NCBI RefSeq assembly: GCF_014642855.1
Contig: NZ_BMJB01000001.1
Coordinates: 1,612,001 to 1,676,000 of the forward strand
Direction: 5' to 3'
Length of the DNA stretch: 64,000 bases
Source of the DNA: Edaphobacter acidisoli
GTDB lineage: Bacteria; Acidobacteriota; Terriglobia; Terriglobales; Acidobacteriaceae
Both the position numbers and the translations under genes were made by a program. Below the pieces are notes generated by a model. The model was not told where the DNA came from, ran no database searches, and saw nothing but the letters and a program-made list of their open reading frames with translations. This document shows positions 35,727-42,683 of the stretch, in pieces (the stretch's first letter is position 1; every line of letters begins with the position of its first letter).

Positions 35727-37121
35727 ATGCCCATCGCAACCATCAACCCCGCCAACAACCGCCTCATCCGCGTCTTCGACCCACTCACCGAAGAGGCCAC
35801 GCGCCAGAAAATCTCTCTCGCCGACGAGACCTTCCGCGCCAACGCGCACATCTCCATCGACCACCGCGCCCTCTGGATGCGCAAGCTCGCCGCCATCCTC
35901 GACGACGAAGCCGACGAGCTCGCCGCCACCATCACCCTCGAGATGGGCAAGCCCATCCACGCCGCCCGCCTCGAAGTCCAGAAGTGCGCCCTCACCTGCC
36001 GCTACTACGCCGACAACGCCGCCCGCATCCTCGCCCCCGAACACATCCCCACCAGCGAGGCGCACACCAGCTACGTCCGCTACGAACCCCTCGGCATCAT
36101 CCTCGCCATCATGCCGTGGAACTTCCCCTTCTGGCAGGTCTTCCGCTTCCTCGCGCCCGCGCTCATGGCCGGCAACGTTGGCCTGCTCAAGCACGCATCC
36201 AACGTCCCCGAGTGCGCCCTCACCATCGAATCCCTCGTCCGCCGCGCCGGCTTCCCTCGCGGCACCTTCCAAACCCTCCTCCTCGGAGCGCGCCACGTCG
36301 AACACGTCCTCGCCGACCCGCGCGTCGGCGCCGTCACACTCACCGGCTCCGAGCCCGCAGGCCGCGCCGTCGCCGCACAAGCCGGCTGGCTCATCAAAAA
36401 ATCCGTCCTCGAGCTCGGCGGCTCCGACCCCTTCATCGTCCTTCCCTCCGCCGATCTCGACCACGCCGTCCAGACCGCCGTCCGCGCCCGCTGCGTCAAC
36501 ACCGGCCAGTCCTGCATCGCCGCCAAACGCTTCCTCATCCACGACAGCATCTACGACGCCTTCACCACCCGCTTCGTCGAGCTCATGAACCAGCTCCGCG
36601 TCGGCGACCCCATGCGCGAAGACACCGATCTAGGCCCGCTTGCCACGCTACAAATTCTTGAGGAATTAGAAGCCCAAATCGAAGCCGCCACCCAATCCGG
36701 CGCGCGCATCCTCACCGGAGGCCAGCGCATGGCCGGCGCGGGCAACTACTTCGAACCCACCGTCATCACCAGTGTCCCGCGCACCTCGCCCGTCTACCGC
36801 GAAGAGATCTTCGGCCCCGTAGCCATGCTCTTCCGCGTCCGCGACCTCGACGAAGCCATCGCCATCGCCAACGACACCCCCTTCGGCCTCGCCGCCAGCG
36901 CCTGGACCAGCGACCCCACCGAGCAGCAGCGCCTCATCGCCGAAATCCAGGCCGGAGCAGTCTTCATCAACGAGATGGTAGCCAGCGACCCACGCCTACC
37001 CTTCGGAGGCATCAAACACTCCGGCTACGGCCGCGAACTAGCCGCCGCCGGCATGCGCGAATTCCTCAACGCCAAAACCATAGTCATCGCCTCGGCTCAC
37101 TCGTCCGTAGTTTCGGGCTGA
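35727..37121 (+). CDS. Aldehyde dehydrogenase, succinate-semialdehyde dehydrogenase-like
   Basis: The 464-residue NAD(P)-dependent aldehyde dehydrogenase has all core motifs: ILAIMPWNFPFWQVFR (cofactor site), TGSEPAGRAV, general base Glu in LELGGSDPF, and nucleophile Cys in NTGQSCIAAKRF. The short form (~460 residues) beginning 'MPIATINPANNRLI' resembles the GabD2/Sad group that oxidises succinate semialdehyde, but related aldehydes are possible. It follows the allantoate hydrolase gene by 103 bp. Its last 25 bp overlap the convergent gene at 37097-37636. Confidence 0.9.
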   Translation: MPIATINPANNRLIRVFDPLTEEATRQKISLADETFRANAHISIDHRALWMRKLAAILDDEADELAATITLEMGKPIHAARLEVQKCALTCRYYADNAARILAPEHIPTSEAHTSYVRYEPLGIILAIMPWNFPFWQVFRFLAPALMAGNVGLLKHASNVPECALTIESLVRRAGFPRGTFQTLLLGARHVEHVLADPRVGAVTLTGSEPAGRAVAAQAGWLIKKSVLELGGSDPFIVLPSADLDHAVQTAVRARCVNTGQSCIAAKRFLIHDSIYDAFTTRFVELMNQLRVGDPMREDTDLGPLATLQILEELEAQIEAATQSGARILTGGQRMAGAGNYFEPTVITSVPRTSPVYREEIFGPVAMLFRVRDLDEAIAIANDTPFGLAASAWTSDPTEQQRLIAEIQAGAVFINEMVASDPRLPFGGIKHSGYGRELAAAGMREFLNAKTIVIASAHSSVVSG

Positions 37122-37636
37122 ACGAAGTTATCGCGCGGATTGCCGGGCCACAGCTTGAGATCGTTGAGCAGGTGATACGAAAACGTCGTGAACTCACTCC
37201 ACGCCACTTCGATTTCATCTGCAAGTTTGTTCACATCTTCGGTTGACATCTCTGTACCATCAGATTTCAGTGTCCGCCTAACAGCTGTTTGCCACTTGGT
37301 TGTCGTGCCAGGATCGAACGTCCAGACGTCATGAACTACACGATTTCGCCTTTCGGCCAGCCCAAGAATCTTGTCCAAGCGCTTCTTGAACCCCTTGTCT
37401 GAGGCCATCCCTGGAGAACGAAGCTCACATAGCGACGAAAGGGCATCCAGCATTCGTGCAGTGTTTGCAATCTGTGCGGTCAGGCATGACCCCACCTTCC
37501 AATCGAGCCCGGCAAGCATACGAACGGTGGCCGCTATTTCGCTTTCGACCCGCGTCCACAAGACTGCTACGCGGCCAATGGCACTATAGTGCCTATCTCG
37601 TTCGGCATCCATGAACTTGAAATCTGATTGCGGCAT
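37097..37636 (-). CDS. Hypothetical helical protein with HEPN-like RN-x3-H motif
   Basis: The 179-residue, mostly alpha-helical protein has no family I can name. 'ERRNRVVHDVW' near the middle matches the R-X4-H pattern of HEPN-fold proteins, which include RNases and toxin or sensor domains, and the helix before it (AALWTR-like start RVAVLWTRVESEIA) fits a four-helix bundle. Its codons are less C-rich than those of the aldehyde dehydrogenase, with which it overlaps by 25 bp tail to tail. No partner nucleotidyltransferase (MNT) is adjacent. Start: the ATG at 37636 is the first in frame, without a clear Shine-Dalgarno; the ATG at 37612 is an alternative. Confidence 0.6.
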   Translation of the reverse strand: MPQSDFKFMDAERDRHYSAIGRVAVLWTRVESEIAATVRMLAGLDWKVGSCLTAQIANTARMLDALSSLCELRSPGMASDKGFKKRLDKILGLAERRNRVVHDVWTFDPGTTTKWQTAVRRTLKSDGTEMSTEDVNKLADEIEVAWSEFTTFSYHLLNDLKLWPGNPRDNFVQPETTDE

Positions 37637-37669
37637 GCAGCGAGTTTACCCGAGCCGGGTGCCGGGAGC

Positions 37670-37695
37670 CCCAGGTCTCGCTTTTGAGACCTGGG
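37670..37695. repeat. Palindromic repeat CCCAGGTCTC-N6-GAGACCTGGG, copy A
   Basis: There is a perfect 10-bp stem with a 6-base loop (GCTTTT), followed by TTCATTCGCGC. Identical stems occur at 39958-39983 and 47187-47212, with a decayed one at 46563-46584. Confidence 0.9.
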
Positions 37696-37720
37696 TTCAT
37701 TCGCGCAACCTCCAAGGGCT

Positions 37721-37807
37721 GCCCAATTTTAGTTTTCGGTGGAAGGGCACGGCTTCAGCCGTGCCAAAAAGCAAGCCGCGCGAAGCGCCTTCCACTCTGC
37801 CGAAGGC
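37721..37807. repeat. Direct repeat with GGCACGGCT hairpin, copy 1
   Basis: This ~87-bp element contains the perfect hairpin GGCACGGCT-TC-AGCCGTGCC (37746-37765) followed by CAAGCCGCGCGAAGC. A second, nearly identical copy lies at 38537-38620 in the same orientation. The toxin-antitoxin pair sits between the two copies. Confidence 0.85.
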
Positions 37808-37846
37808 CGGAGTGAAGCCCGAAGGGCGCAACGACCAGAATCCTCC
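37808..37846. repeat. Dispersed repeat CGGAGTGAAGCCCG, copy 1
   Basis: CGGAGTGAAGCCCGAAGGGC then GCAACGACCA is nearly the same as sequence at 47799-47832 (CGGAGTGAAGCCCGCAGGGC then GAAACGACCA). It is non-coding, and part of the mosaic of short intergenic elements in this genome. Confidence 0.7.
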
Positions 37847-37864
37847 GACCAACCCGCCACAAAA

Positions 37865-38155
37865 TTACGCCACCAGCGTAGCCGACAACCTCACCCCAAG
37901 CGCATGAGCAACCTTCAGCACCGTCCCTAACTCTGGATTCCCCGCGTCGCTCAACGCCCGATACAGCGCCTCACGCGCAATCCCCGTATCGCGCGCAAGC
38001 TGAGCAATCCCACCCTTCGCCCGCGCCACCGCACCCAGCGCCTTCGCAATGTACCGCGGATCATCACTCTCCAGCGCTTCCGTCAAATACGCCGAGATAG
38101 TCTCATCGTCGGTCAGAAACTCCGCCGCATCATACTTCTTCGTCCGCACTTTCAT
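37865..38155 (-). CDS. HigA-type antitoxin with XRE helix-turn-helix
   Basis: This 96-residue protein fits the addiction-module antidote group related to HigA: a short N-terminal toxin-binding part (YDAAEFLTDDETISAYLTEA) and an XRE-like HTH (GGIAQLARDTGIAREALYRA). It should neutralise the toxin encoded just upstream and repress the operon. An open frame extends to 38251 but would run deep into the toxin gene; ATG 38155 gives the family length and a 26-bp overlap with the toxin's end. The pair lies between two direct repeats, with further palindromic elements on both sides. Confidence 0.88.
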   Translation of the reverse strand: MKVRTKKYDAAEFLTDDETISAYLTEALESDDPRYIAKALGAVARAKGGIAQLARDTGIAREALYRALSDAGNPELGTVLKVAHALGVRLSATLVA

Positions 38156-38462
38156 CGAGCCACCCTTCCTCTTCAATCCGCTTCGCAAGCTCTTTCGCCC
38201 GCCTGATGTCTTTCGCCTGTGTGCTCTTATCGCCGCCACAGAGCAACACAATCACAATCTCGCCGACCTTCATGTAGTACACGCGGTATCCCGGCCCAAA
38301 ATCGATCTTCAACTCAAAGACACCACCGCCCAGCGCGCGATACCTGCCCGGATTCCCATCTTCAAGCCGGTCGATCCGCGTCAAAATCCGCGCCCGTCCC
38401 TGCCGGTCTCGCAACTCCATCAACCACTCAGCAAATTCCTGGGTCCTCCGAATCTCTGCCAA
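38130..38462 (-). CDS. RelE/HigB-superfamily toxin
   Basis: The 110-residue small basic protein of the RelE/ParE fold (phage-derived Gp49-like group) carries the core pattern 'RILTRIDRLEDGNPGRYRAL...GPGYRVYYMKVGEIVIVLLCGG'. Related toxins are ribosome-dependent mRNA endonucleases. The order toxin-first, antitoxin-second is that of higBA. The apparent start is TTG at 38462, supported by GAGG 6 bases upstream; no in-frame ATG/GTG exists nearby. The weak start and overlapping stop/start would keep toxin low relative to antitoxin. The last ~20 residues are acidic and poorly conserved-looking. Confidence 0.87.
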   Translation of the reverse strand: MAEIRRTQEFAEWLMELRDRQGRARILTRIDRLEDGNPGRYRALGGGVFELKIDFGPGYRVYYMKVGEIVIVLLCGGDKSTQAKDIRRAKELAKRIEEEGWLDESADEEV

Positions 38463-38536
38463 CCCCCACCTCAGTCAAATTCAAATGTAACCCATAAGTT
38501 ACACAATGGCAAGCCACAAACAGCCTGGTGCGGGGT

Positions 38537-38620
38537 GCCCAATTTCAATTTTGGTGGAAGGGCACGGCTTCAGCCGTGCCAAAAGCAAGCCGCGCGAAGC
38601 CCCATCAATTCGCCGAAGGC
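38537..38620. repeat. Direct repeat with GGCACGGCT hairpin, copy 2
   Basis: The hairpin GGCACGGCT-TC-AGCCGTGCC lies at 38561-38580. Flanks match copy 1 (37721-37807) from GCCCAATTT to GCCGAAGGC. The copy overlaps the last codons of the TIGR03435-type gene, which ends at 38605. Confidence 0.85.
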
Positions 38621-39882
38621 TTCTCCACGCTATCGAACACGAACACCGGCACCTGCGTCTTGCCCGACTCCAGCTTCAACCCAAGCTGTTCCTCCAGCGC
38701 CGTGAACAACGGCGGCGGCGCATCGGCGGAGTCCTCCGCGACCGGCTGAGGTCCGCTCATCATGCCCGTCTGCGTCTCGTCCGGCGTCCACTTCAGATTC
38801 AAATCCCACAGACCCGACAGGCCAGTCTGATCGACCACCGGGCGGTCGAATATCCTGCGCAGCGTATGAACAAAGTCAGCCATGGACATACCCTGCGCAT
38901 TCAGCCTGCCCGGCCTCATCATGGCTCCTTCCGGCCCTCCGCGCCCACCCAGCTTCTGAACATCGCTCCTCGTCATCTTCGGGCCGCCCTTGGCCACCGT
39001 CAGAATGTACGCCGACAGCACTTTCTGCTCCGTGTGAAACTTCAGTTGAAACCGCTCGGCGAGCAGCTTCCGCAAAATGCCATTCCACTGCTCCTTGCTC
39101 GGCGAGCCCGGCTGATCGGGCTGAATCTCAATGTCGTACCTGTCCGAGCCGGACCACGAAGGCGCGTTCACCATCTGCTTAGGCTCCAGATCGTAGGCAA
39201 ACATCACCAAATCCTGAAGCGACATACTCGATATGAGGAGCCGATCGCCGGAGATCTGAAACATCATATGTCCGGCCGCCTTGCTCGGCTTGATCGTCGC
39301 CACCTCGATACCCGGATTCGCGTCCGCCGCCATCGGCTTCATGCGCGGAGCCTGCGGAATGGTCCACGCCGTATCCGGAGTAGCGCGCTCCAGCACCAGC
39401 CGTTCTGTTCCCTGTTGTCCAGTCCAGGAGCCGCTGATCGAATCATGCTGGCTGTTCATCTTCCCGTCGTAGCTCGAGTTCCCGAACACCAGCGAAAACT
39501 TCAGCTCATCGCCGACAAAGCTCACATCCGAAGCCGCAAATCGCGGCACGCCCATCGGGCCATTCATATCCAGCCGAAACACGATCACACGCAACGCGCC
39601 CGCGTCATTCCTGCCGATCTGCACCACGATGCGCCGGCCGCCGTTCGGTCCCTCCAGCGTGCCTTGCCACGAACCCTCAATCCCGTTACCCCGCGCGACC
39701 ATCATCTGGTCCTGCGCAGCATGGGCCAACCCCACCCCCACAGGCAACATCACCACGAACACCGCAGCCGCACACAGCAGCAGCTTGCGCCAGACATCCA
39801 GCTTGAACCGCACCTGCTCCGCCACAATCCGGACGATGCGCTTCTTCAGATTCGATCCCGTCACTCCGGAGACGCAGCTCAT
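38605..39882 (-). CDS. TIGR03435-type protein with truncated BlaR1/M56 tail
   Basis: The 425-residue protein belongs to the soil-bacterial TIGR03435 group (function unknown, expanded in Acidobacteria): 'FEVATIKPSKA'-like stretch (IEVATIKPSKAAGHMMFQIS), 'RYDIEIQPDQPG', 'RFQLKFHTEQKVLSAYILTV', 'VVDQTGLSGLWDLNLKW'. The first ~45 residues (CVSGVTGSNLKKRIVRIV then KLLLCAAAVFVVMLPV) look like the end of an M56/BlaR1 metallopeptidase, to which this domain is often fused, but the zinc protease part is missing. It is therefore probably a shortened derivative anchored by one helix. AGGAG 7 bases before ATG 39882 favours that start over ATG 39888, so it may still be expressed. Confidence 0.8.
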   Translation of the reverse strand: MSCVSGVTGSNLKKRIVRIVAEQVRFKLDVWRKLLLCAAAVFVVMLPVGVGLAHAAQDQMMVARGNGIEGSWQGTLEGPNGGRRIVVQIGRNDAGALRVIVFRLDMNGPMGVPRFAASDVSFVGDELKFSLVFGNSSYDGKMNSQHDSISGSWTGQQGTERLVLERATPDTAWTIPQAPRMKPMAADANPGIEVATIKPSKAAGHMMFQISGDRLLISSMSLQDLVMFAYDLEPKQMVNAPSWSGSDRYDIEIQPDQPGSPSKEQWNGILRKLLAERFQLKFHTEQKVLSAYILTVAKGGPKMTRSDVQKLGGRGGPEGAMMRPGRLNAQGMSMADFVHTLRRIFDRPVVDQTGLSGLWDLNLKWTPDETQTGMMSGPQPVAEDSADAPPPLFTALEEQLGLKLESGKTQVPVFVFDSVEKPSAN

Positions 39883-39892
39883 CGGCATACTC

Positions 39893-39920
39893 CTACAGTT
39901 GTCATAATATCTACTACATT
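39893..39920 (-). promoter_or_regulatory. Possible BlaI/MecI-type operator
   Basis: On the minus strand ATGTAGTAGATATTATGAC then AACTGTA lies just upstream of the TIGR03435-type gene. The half-site TGTAGTA and a degenerate opposing half (TACAGTTG on plus) resemble BlaI operators, which commonly control M56 genes. No blaI gene is present in the window. Confidence 0.35.
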
Positions 39921-39957
39921 AGTTTGTTGATGGCAAACCCAAAATGCGTGCGGGCGC

Positions 39958-39983
39958 CCCAGGTCTCGTTTCTGAGACCTGGG
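39958..39983. repeat. Palindromic repeat CCCAGGTCTC-N6-GAGACCTGGG, copy B
   Basis: This has the same 10-bp perfect stem as 37670-37695, with loop GTTTCT, followed by TAACTCACATTCGCGC. Confidence 0.9.
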
Positions 39984-40042
39984 TAACTCACATTCGCGCG
40001 AACCGCTTTGCCAATCCTCCACTCGGCAACTCCAGCGACGGG

Positions 40043-40726
40043 TCAATATCCCGGTTCCCCCGCGAGTGCCGCACGCCTGTCCTCACTCAACGGCACAGCA
40101 GCCGGCAATTTGAGCGCGAAGCCAACCATCCACACAATACTCAGAAACCGCGCCACAGGAATGAAATAGCCCGCAGTGAAATTCATCAGTGTCAGCGCAG
40201 AGAGCACACCCGCGGCCGCAACCACAATACCCAGCCCCATCAGCCATCGCGGCAACAGCTTGCCCGCCGCCACCGATACTCCGGCGACAAACAACCCAAG
40301 AAACACCGCGAAGCCGGGACCTCCCCCATCGAACCCCAGCGACTGCAGCGCTACAACGGCGCCCGTTGCCGCAGCCACACCCGGCCTGGTCAGCGACCAC
40401 GTCGCCAAAGCGGAGCCAACCAGCATCATCGGAGCAGCGATCCCGCCCAGGGCCGCAATCTGTTCGCCACCCGAACGCGCACCTGAAGATCGCAAAAGCC
40501 CGACGCTAAGGGCCATGAAGATACCCAACGGAATCGCAGACACGAATTCGCAAAACGATCCCCACCGGATCGCCCAGCTGTGCTGTGCCACAAAAGCAAC
40601 CGCGACCGCTCCATCATGTGGCACGTGGAAAGCGACGCTTACATTCGACCCCCCGGCTTTCAGCAGAACGACATACATCACCGTAAGCGTGAGAAGAACG
40701 GCCTTGGCATGGCGTTGAAGATACAT
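40043..40726 (-). CDS. Polytopic membrane protein, DUF4386-like
   Basis: The 227-residue protein has about six or seven hydrophobic helices (LLTLTVMYVVLLKAG, FCEFVSAIPLGIFMALSVGL, IAALGGIAAPMMLVGSALAT, VFLGLFVAGVSVAAG, MGLGIVVAAAGVLSAL). Helix pattern and length recall DUF4386, a family without known function; this match is tentative. GGGAGG stands 7 bases before the ATG. It lies 21 bp after the Spy/CpxP-like gene and is probably the last gene of the operon divergent from cpxR, so an envelope-stress role is inferred. Confidence 0.65.
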   Translation of the reverse strand: MYLQRHAKAVLLTLTVMYVVLLKAGGSNVSVAFHVPHDGAVAVAFVAQHSWAIRWGSFCEFVSAIPLGIFMALSVGLLRSSGARSGGEQIAALGGIAAPMMLVGSALATWSLTRPGVAAATGAVVALQSLGFDGGGPGFAVFLGLFVAGVSVAAGKLLPRWLMGLGIVVAAAGVLSALTLMNFTAGYFIPVARFLSIVWMVGFALKLPAAVPLSEDRRAALAGEPGY

Positions 40727-40747
40727 CGTATTTCCTCCCGAACGTCT

Positions 40748-41230
40748 TCACTTGGGTTGTGTTGCAAGGTGGTTGGCGACGCGGTCCAGCCGGGACTCCC
40801 ATCTCTTCTCAAGCTCATCAGCCTTCACGCGCTGATCAGGATTCAGGACCGTGCCGTATATCTTCGATTGCATCTTCTCTTTCTCCATCAGCAGCGCCGC
40901 AATCGTGCTGGCCTGACGATTCGCAACCGCTTCGACTTTGCTCTGGTCCGGATTTTCCTCGGCAGCCAGCGCGTTCATCTCCTTGTTTTCCGCAAGGAGT
41001 TCCTGAACCCGCGCCGATACGGTCGGCCGCTCTGCCTGCCAGATTGTTTTGATCTGCGTCCTCTGCGCATCACTCAGATTCAATGCGTGAGCCACATAGT
41101 TCCCGGGTCCCGGGCGATGCCATCCGTGCCCGCACCAGCCACTCCGCCCTCGCGCGTCCGCACGCACAATGACGAACGCCATCAGCCCAACCACCACCGC
41201 CACGGTGGCCCATAGTGTGAATCGCTTCAT
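40748..41230 (-). CDS. Spy/CpxP-family periplasmic protein
   Basis: The 160-residue exported protein (signal MKRFTLWATVAVVVGLMAFV) has the helical, LTxxQ-type architecture of CpxP/Spy: 'LNLSDAQRTQIKTIW' and a later 'LNPDQRVKADELEKRW'. In enterobacteria these proteins act as ATP-independent chaperones and, for CpxP, dampen CpxA. The His/Gly-rich stretch after the signal (CGHGWHRPGPG) could bind metal, as in CnrX/ZraP relatives. The start is set by AGAGG 7 bases before ATG 41230; the frame is open to 41305 without support. The divergent neighbours are CpxR- and CpxA-like proteins, which strengthens the assignment. Confidence 0.82.
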   Translation of the reverse strand: MKRFTLWATVAVVVGLMAFVIVRADARGRSGWCGHGWHRPGPGNYVAHALNLSDAQRTQIKTIWQAERPTVSARVQELLAENKEMNALAAEENPDQSKVEAVANRQASTIAALLMEKEKMQSKIYGTVLNPDQRVKADELEKRWESRLDRVANHLATQPK

Positions 41231-41332
41231 ACAAATACCTCTCACCCTGCAATTGGAACGAGCGTTAAAGATGGAAGTCAGGGGCTCACTCCAGGAAAGA
41301 ACCATGCGAGCCCCAACCCGTCGACAGATCGC

Positions 41333-41764
41333 TCAGCGTTGCGCCACCGACACCGAATCGCTCGGCAACGATCGCTTCGCCATGACCCTTCGAGCACCGT
41401 GCGGCTGGACCACCTCGATGAACATGTCGGTCCCCGAAAAATGAACCTCGTTCAGAACGCGATCGTCTTCCCGCTTCTCAAAAACAAGATGCCCGAGCGG
41501 CCTGAGTGTTCGCTCCTGCTCAGGAAGCACCGCAAACAACTCCGCATGCCCATTCTTTGTATTGATTATGGAGAGCTCGAATGAGTCCGGCTCCAGATTG
41601 AACCGGTAAGTTCCCGGTGCAATGCTCCGCGTACCGACAGTGAATTGGAACGGAATGCTGACCGTCATCGCATGCGCGCTCTGCGCCTGCACACTCGTTG
41701 CGAAAGCTCCGCCGATCAAAATCACGAGCAGCGGTTTGATCATCACAGACATAATTCGCTTCAT
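41333..41764 (-). CDS. Small secreted beta-rich protein
   Basis: This 143-residue protein has a signal peptide (MSVMIKPLLVILIGGAFATS) and a compact beta-rich domain: 'SIPFQFTVGTRSIAPGTYRF' followed by 'HGARRVMAKRS'. Secreted proteins with an 'IPF-F-VG---PAG-Y' opening are common in Acidobacteria and have no assigned role. GGAGGAG lies 4 bases before the ATG. It is the first gene downstream of the CpxR box on the minus strand and may be cotranscribed with the Spy-like gene 102 bp further on, so it is a candidate envelope-stress effector. Confidence 0.75.
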   Translation of the reverse strand: MKRIMSVMIKPLLVILIGGAFATSVQAQSAHAMTVSIPFQFTVGTRSIAPGTYRFNLEPDSFELSIINTKNGHAELFAVLPEQERTLRPLGHLVFEKREDDRVLNEVHFSGTDMFIEVVQPHGARRVMAKRSLPSDSVSVAQR

Positions 41765-41889
41765 ACTTCTCCTCCTTCGAGCGAGCGCCTGTGTCTTTCA
41801 TCGAAGCCCCGCTCATGATGAACTCATTCATCACAATTTCGATTTCAGCAGCACCAGCAGCACCGTGCGGTATGGCTTGGTTAAGCAAA

Positions 41890-41904
41890 GTAAAGTTGTG
41901 TAAA
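41890..41904. promoter_or_regulatory. CpxR-type binding box GTAAA-N5-GTAAA
   Basis: A perfect direct repeat GTAAA (41890-41894), five bases, GTAAA (41900-41904) matches the enterobacterial CpxR consensus. It lies in the 202-bp divergent region, 62 bp before the cpxR-like start. A -10-like TACTAT (41933-41938) follows without a good -35, as in activator-dependent promoters. It probably controls both directions. Confidence 0.7.
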
Positions 41905-41966
41905 GACCGATCGCACCCGGTAGCGAATCGTCTACTATCGAATCGGCAGGCGGGTGGCGGAAAACT

Positions 41967-42683
41967 ATGGACCGGGTTCTCCTCGTCGACGATGACGTTC
42001 AACTCTGCAACCTTCTGGCCGAACGTCTGGCCACCGAAGGCTTCGCCATCGAGACGGTGCACGACGGTGCACGCGGCCTGGAGCGCGCCCTCGCGACGGA
42101 ATATGCCCTCGTCGTGCTCGATCTCATGTTGCCGGGCATGGGCGGCCTCGACGTGCTGCGCCGCCTGCGCAAAGTCTCGCCTGCTCCAGTGCTCATCCTC
42201 ACCGCGCGCGGCGAAGACTCCGACCGCATTCTCGGCCTCGAGATGGGGGCCGACGACTATGTCCCCAAACCCTTTAACCCCCGCGAACTCATCGCCCGCA
42301 TCCGTGCCATCCTGAGGCGAACCAGCCGCACCGAAGCCTCCGCCGGCCCCTTCGCCGTAGGTGATATCCGCATCGATCCAGCCATCCGCGAAGCCTGGTT
42401 AGAAAACGCGCCACTCCATCTGACCAGCGTCGAATTCGCCTTGCTTGAAGCATTCATGCGCGACCCCGGCCGCATCCTCTCCCGCGAGCAGCTCACCCAG
42501 GCGGTCCTCGGCAGAAAGCTCGGGCCTTTCGATCGAGTCATCGACGTTCACGTCAGCAATCTGCGCAAGAAGCTTGCCGCAGTGCAGGACAGCCAGCGGA
42601 TCAAAGCCGTCCGAGGCAGCGGTTATCTCTTCGTTTCGCGACCCAACACAAAGGACGCCGATGATGCGCAACCTCTTCCTTAA
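41967..42683 (+). CDS. OmpR-family response regulator, CpxR-like
   Basis: The 238-residue two-domain regulator has a receiver with acidic pocket VDDD (D8-D10), phospho-acceptor D52 in LDLMLPG and a conserved Lys in DYVPKPF; then a winged-helix DNA-binding domain (LTSVEFALLEAFMRDPGRIL, VDVHVSNLRKKL-like DVHVSNLRKKLA). Sequence and the adjacent kinase resemble CpxR. The perfect GTAAA-N5-GTAAA box upstream suggests it recognises the same DNA as enterobacterial CpxR and regulates itself. The kinase gene begins inside its last 23 bp, so the two are translationally coupled. Confidence 0.92.
   Translation: MDRVLLVDDDVQLCNLLAERLATEGFAIETVHDGARGLERALATEYALVVLDLMLPGMGGLDVLRRLRKVSPAPVLILTARGEDSDRILGLEMGADDYVPKPFNPRELIARIRAILRRTSRTEASAGPFAVGDIRIDPAIREAWLENAPLHLTSVEFALLEAFMRDPGRILSREQLTQAVLGRKLGPFDRVIDVHVSNLRKKLAAVQDSQRIKAVRGSGYLFVSRPNTKDADDAQPLP

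Noticed and set aside
34472-35995. 507-codon minus-strand frame opposite the allantoate hydrolase
   Set aside because: Gly/Asp/Ala-rich shadow of two genuine genes with intact catalytic motifs on the plus strand.
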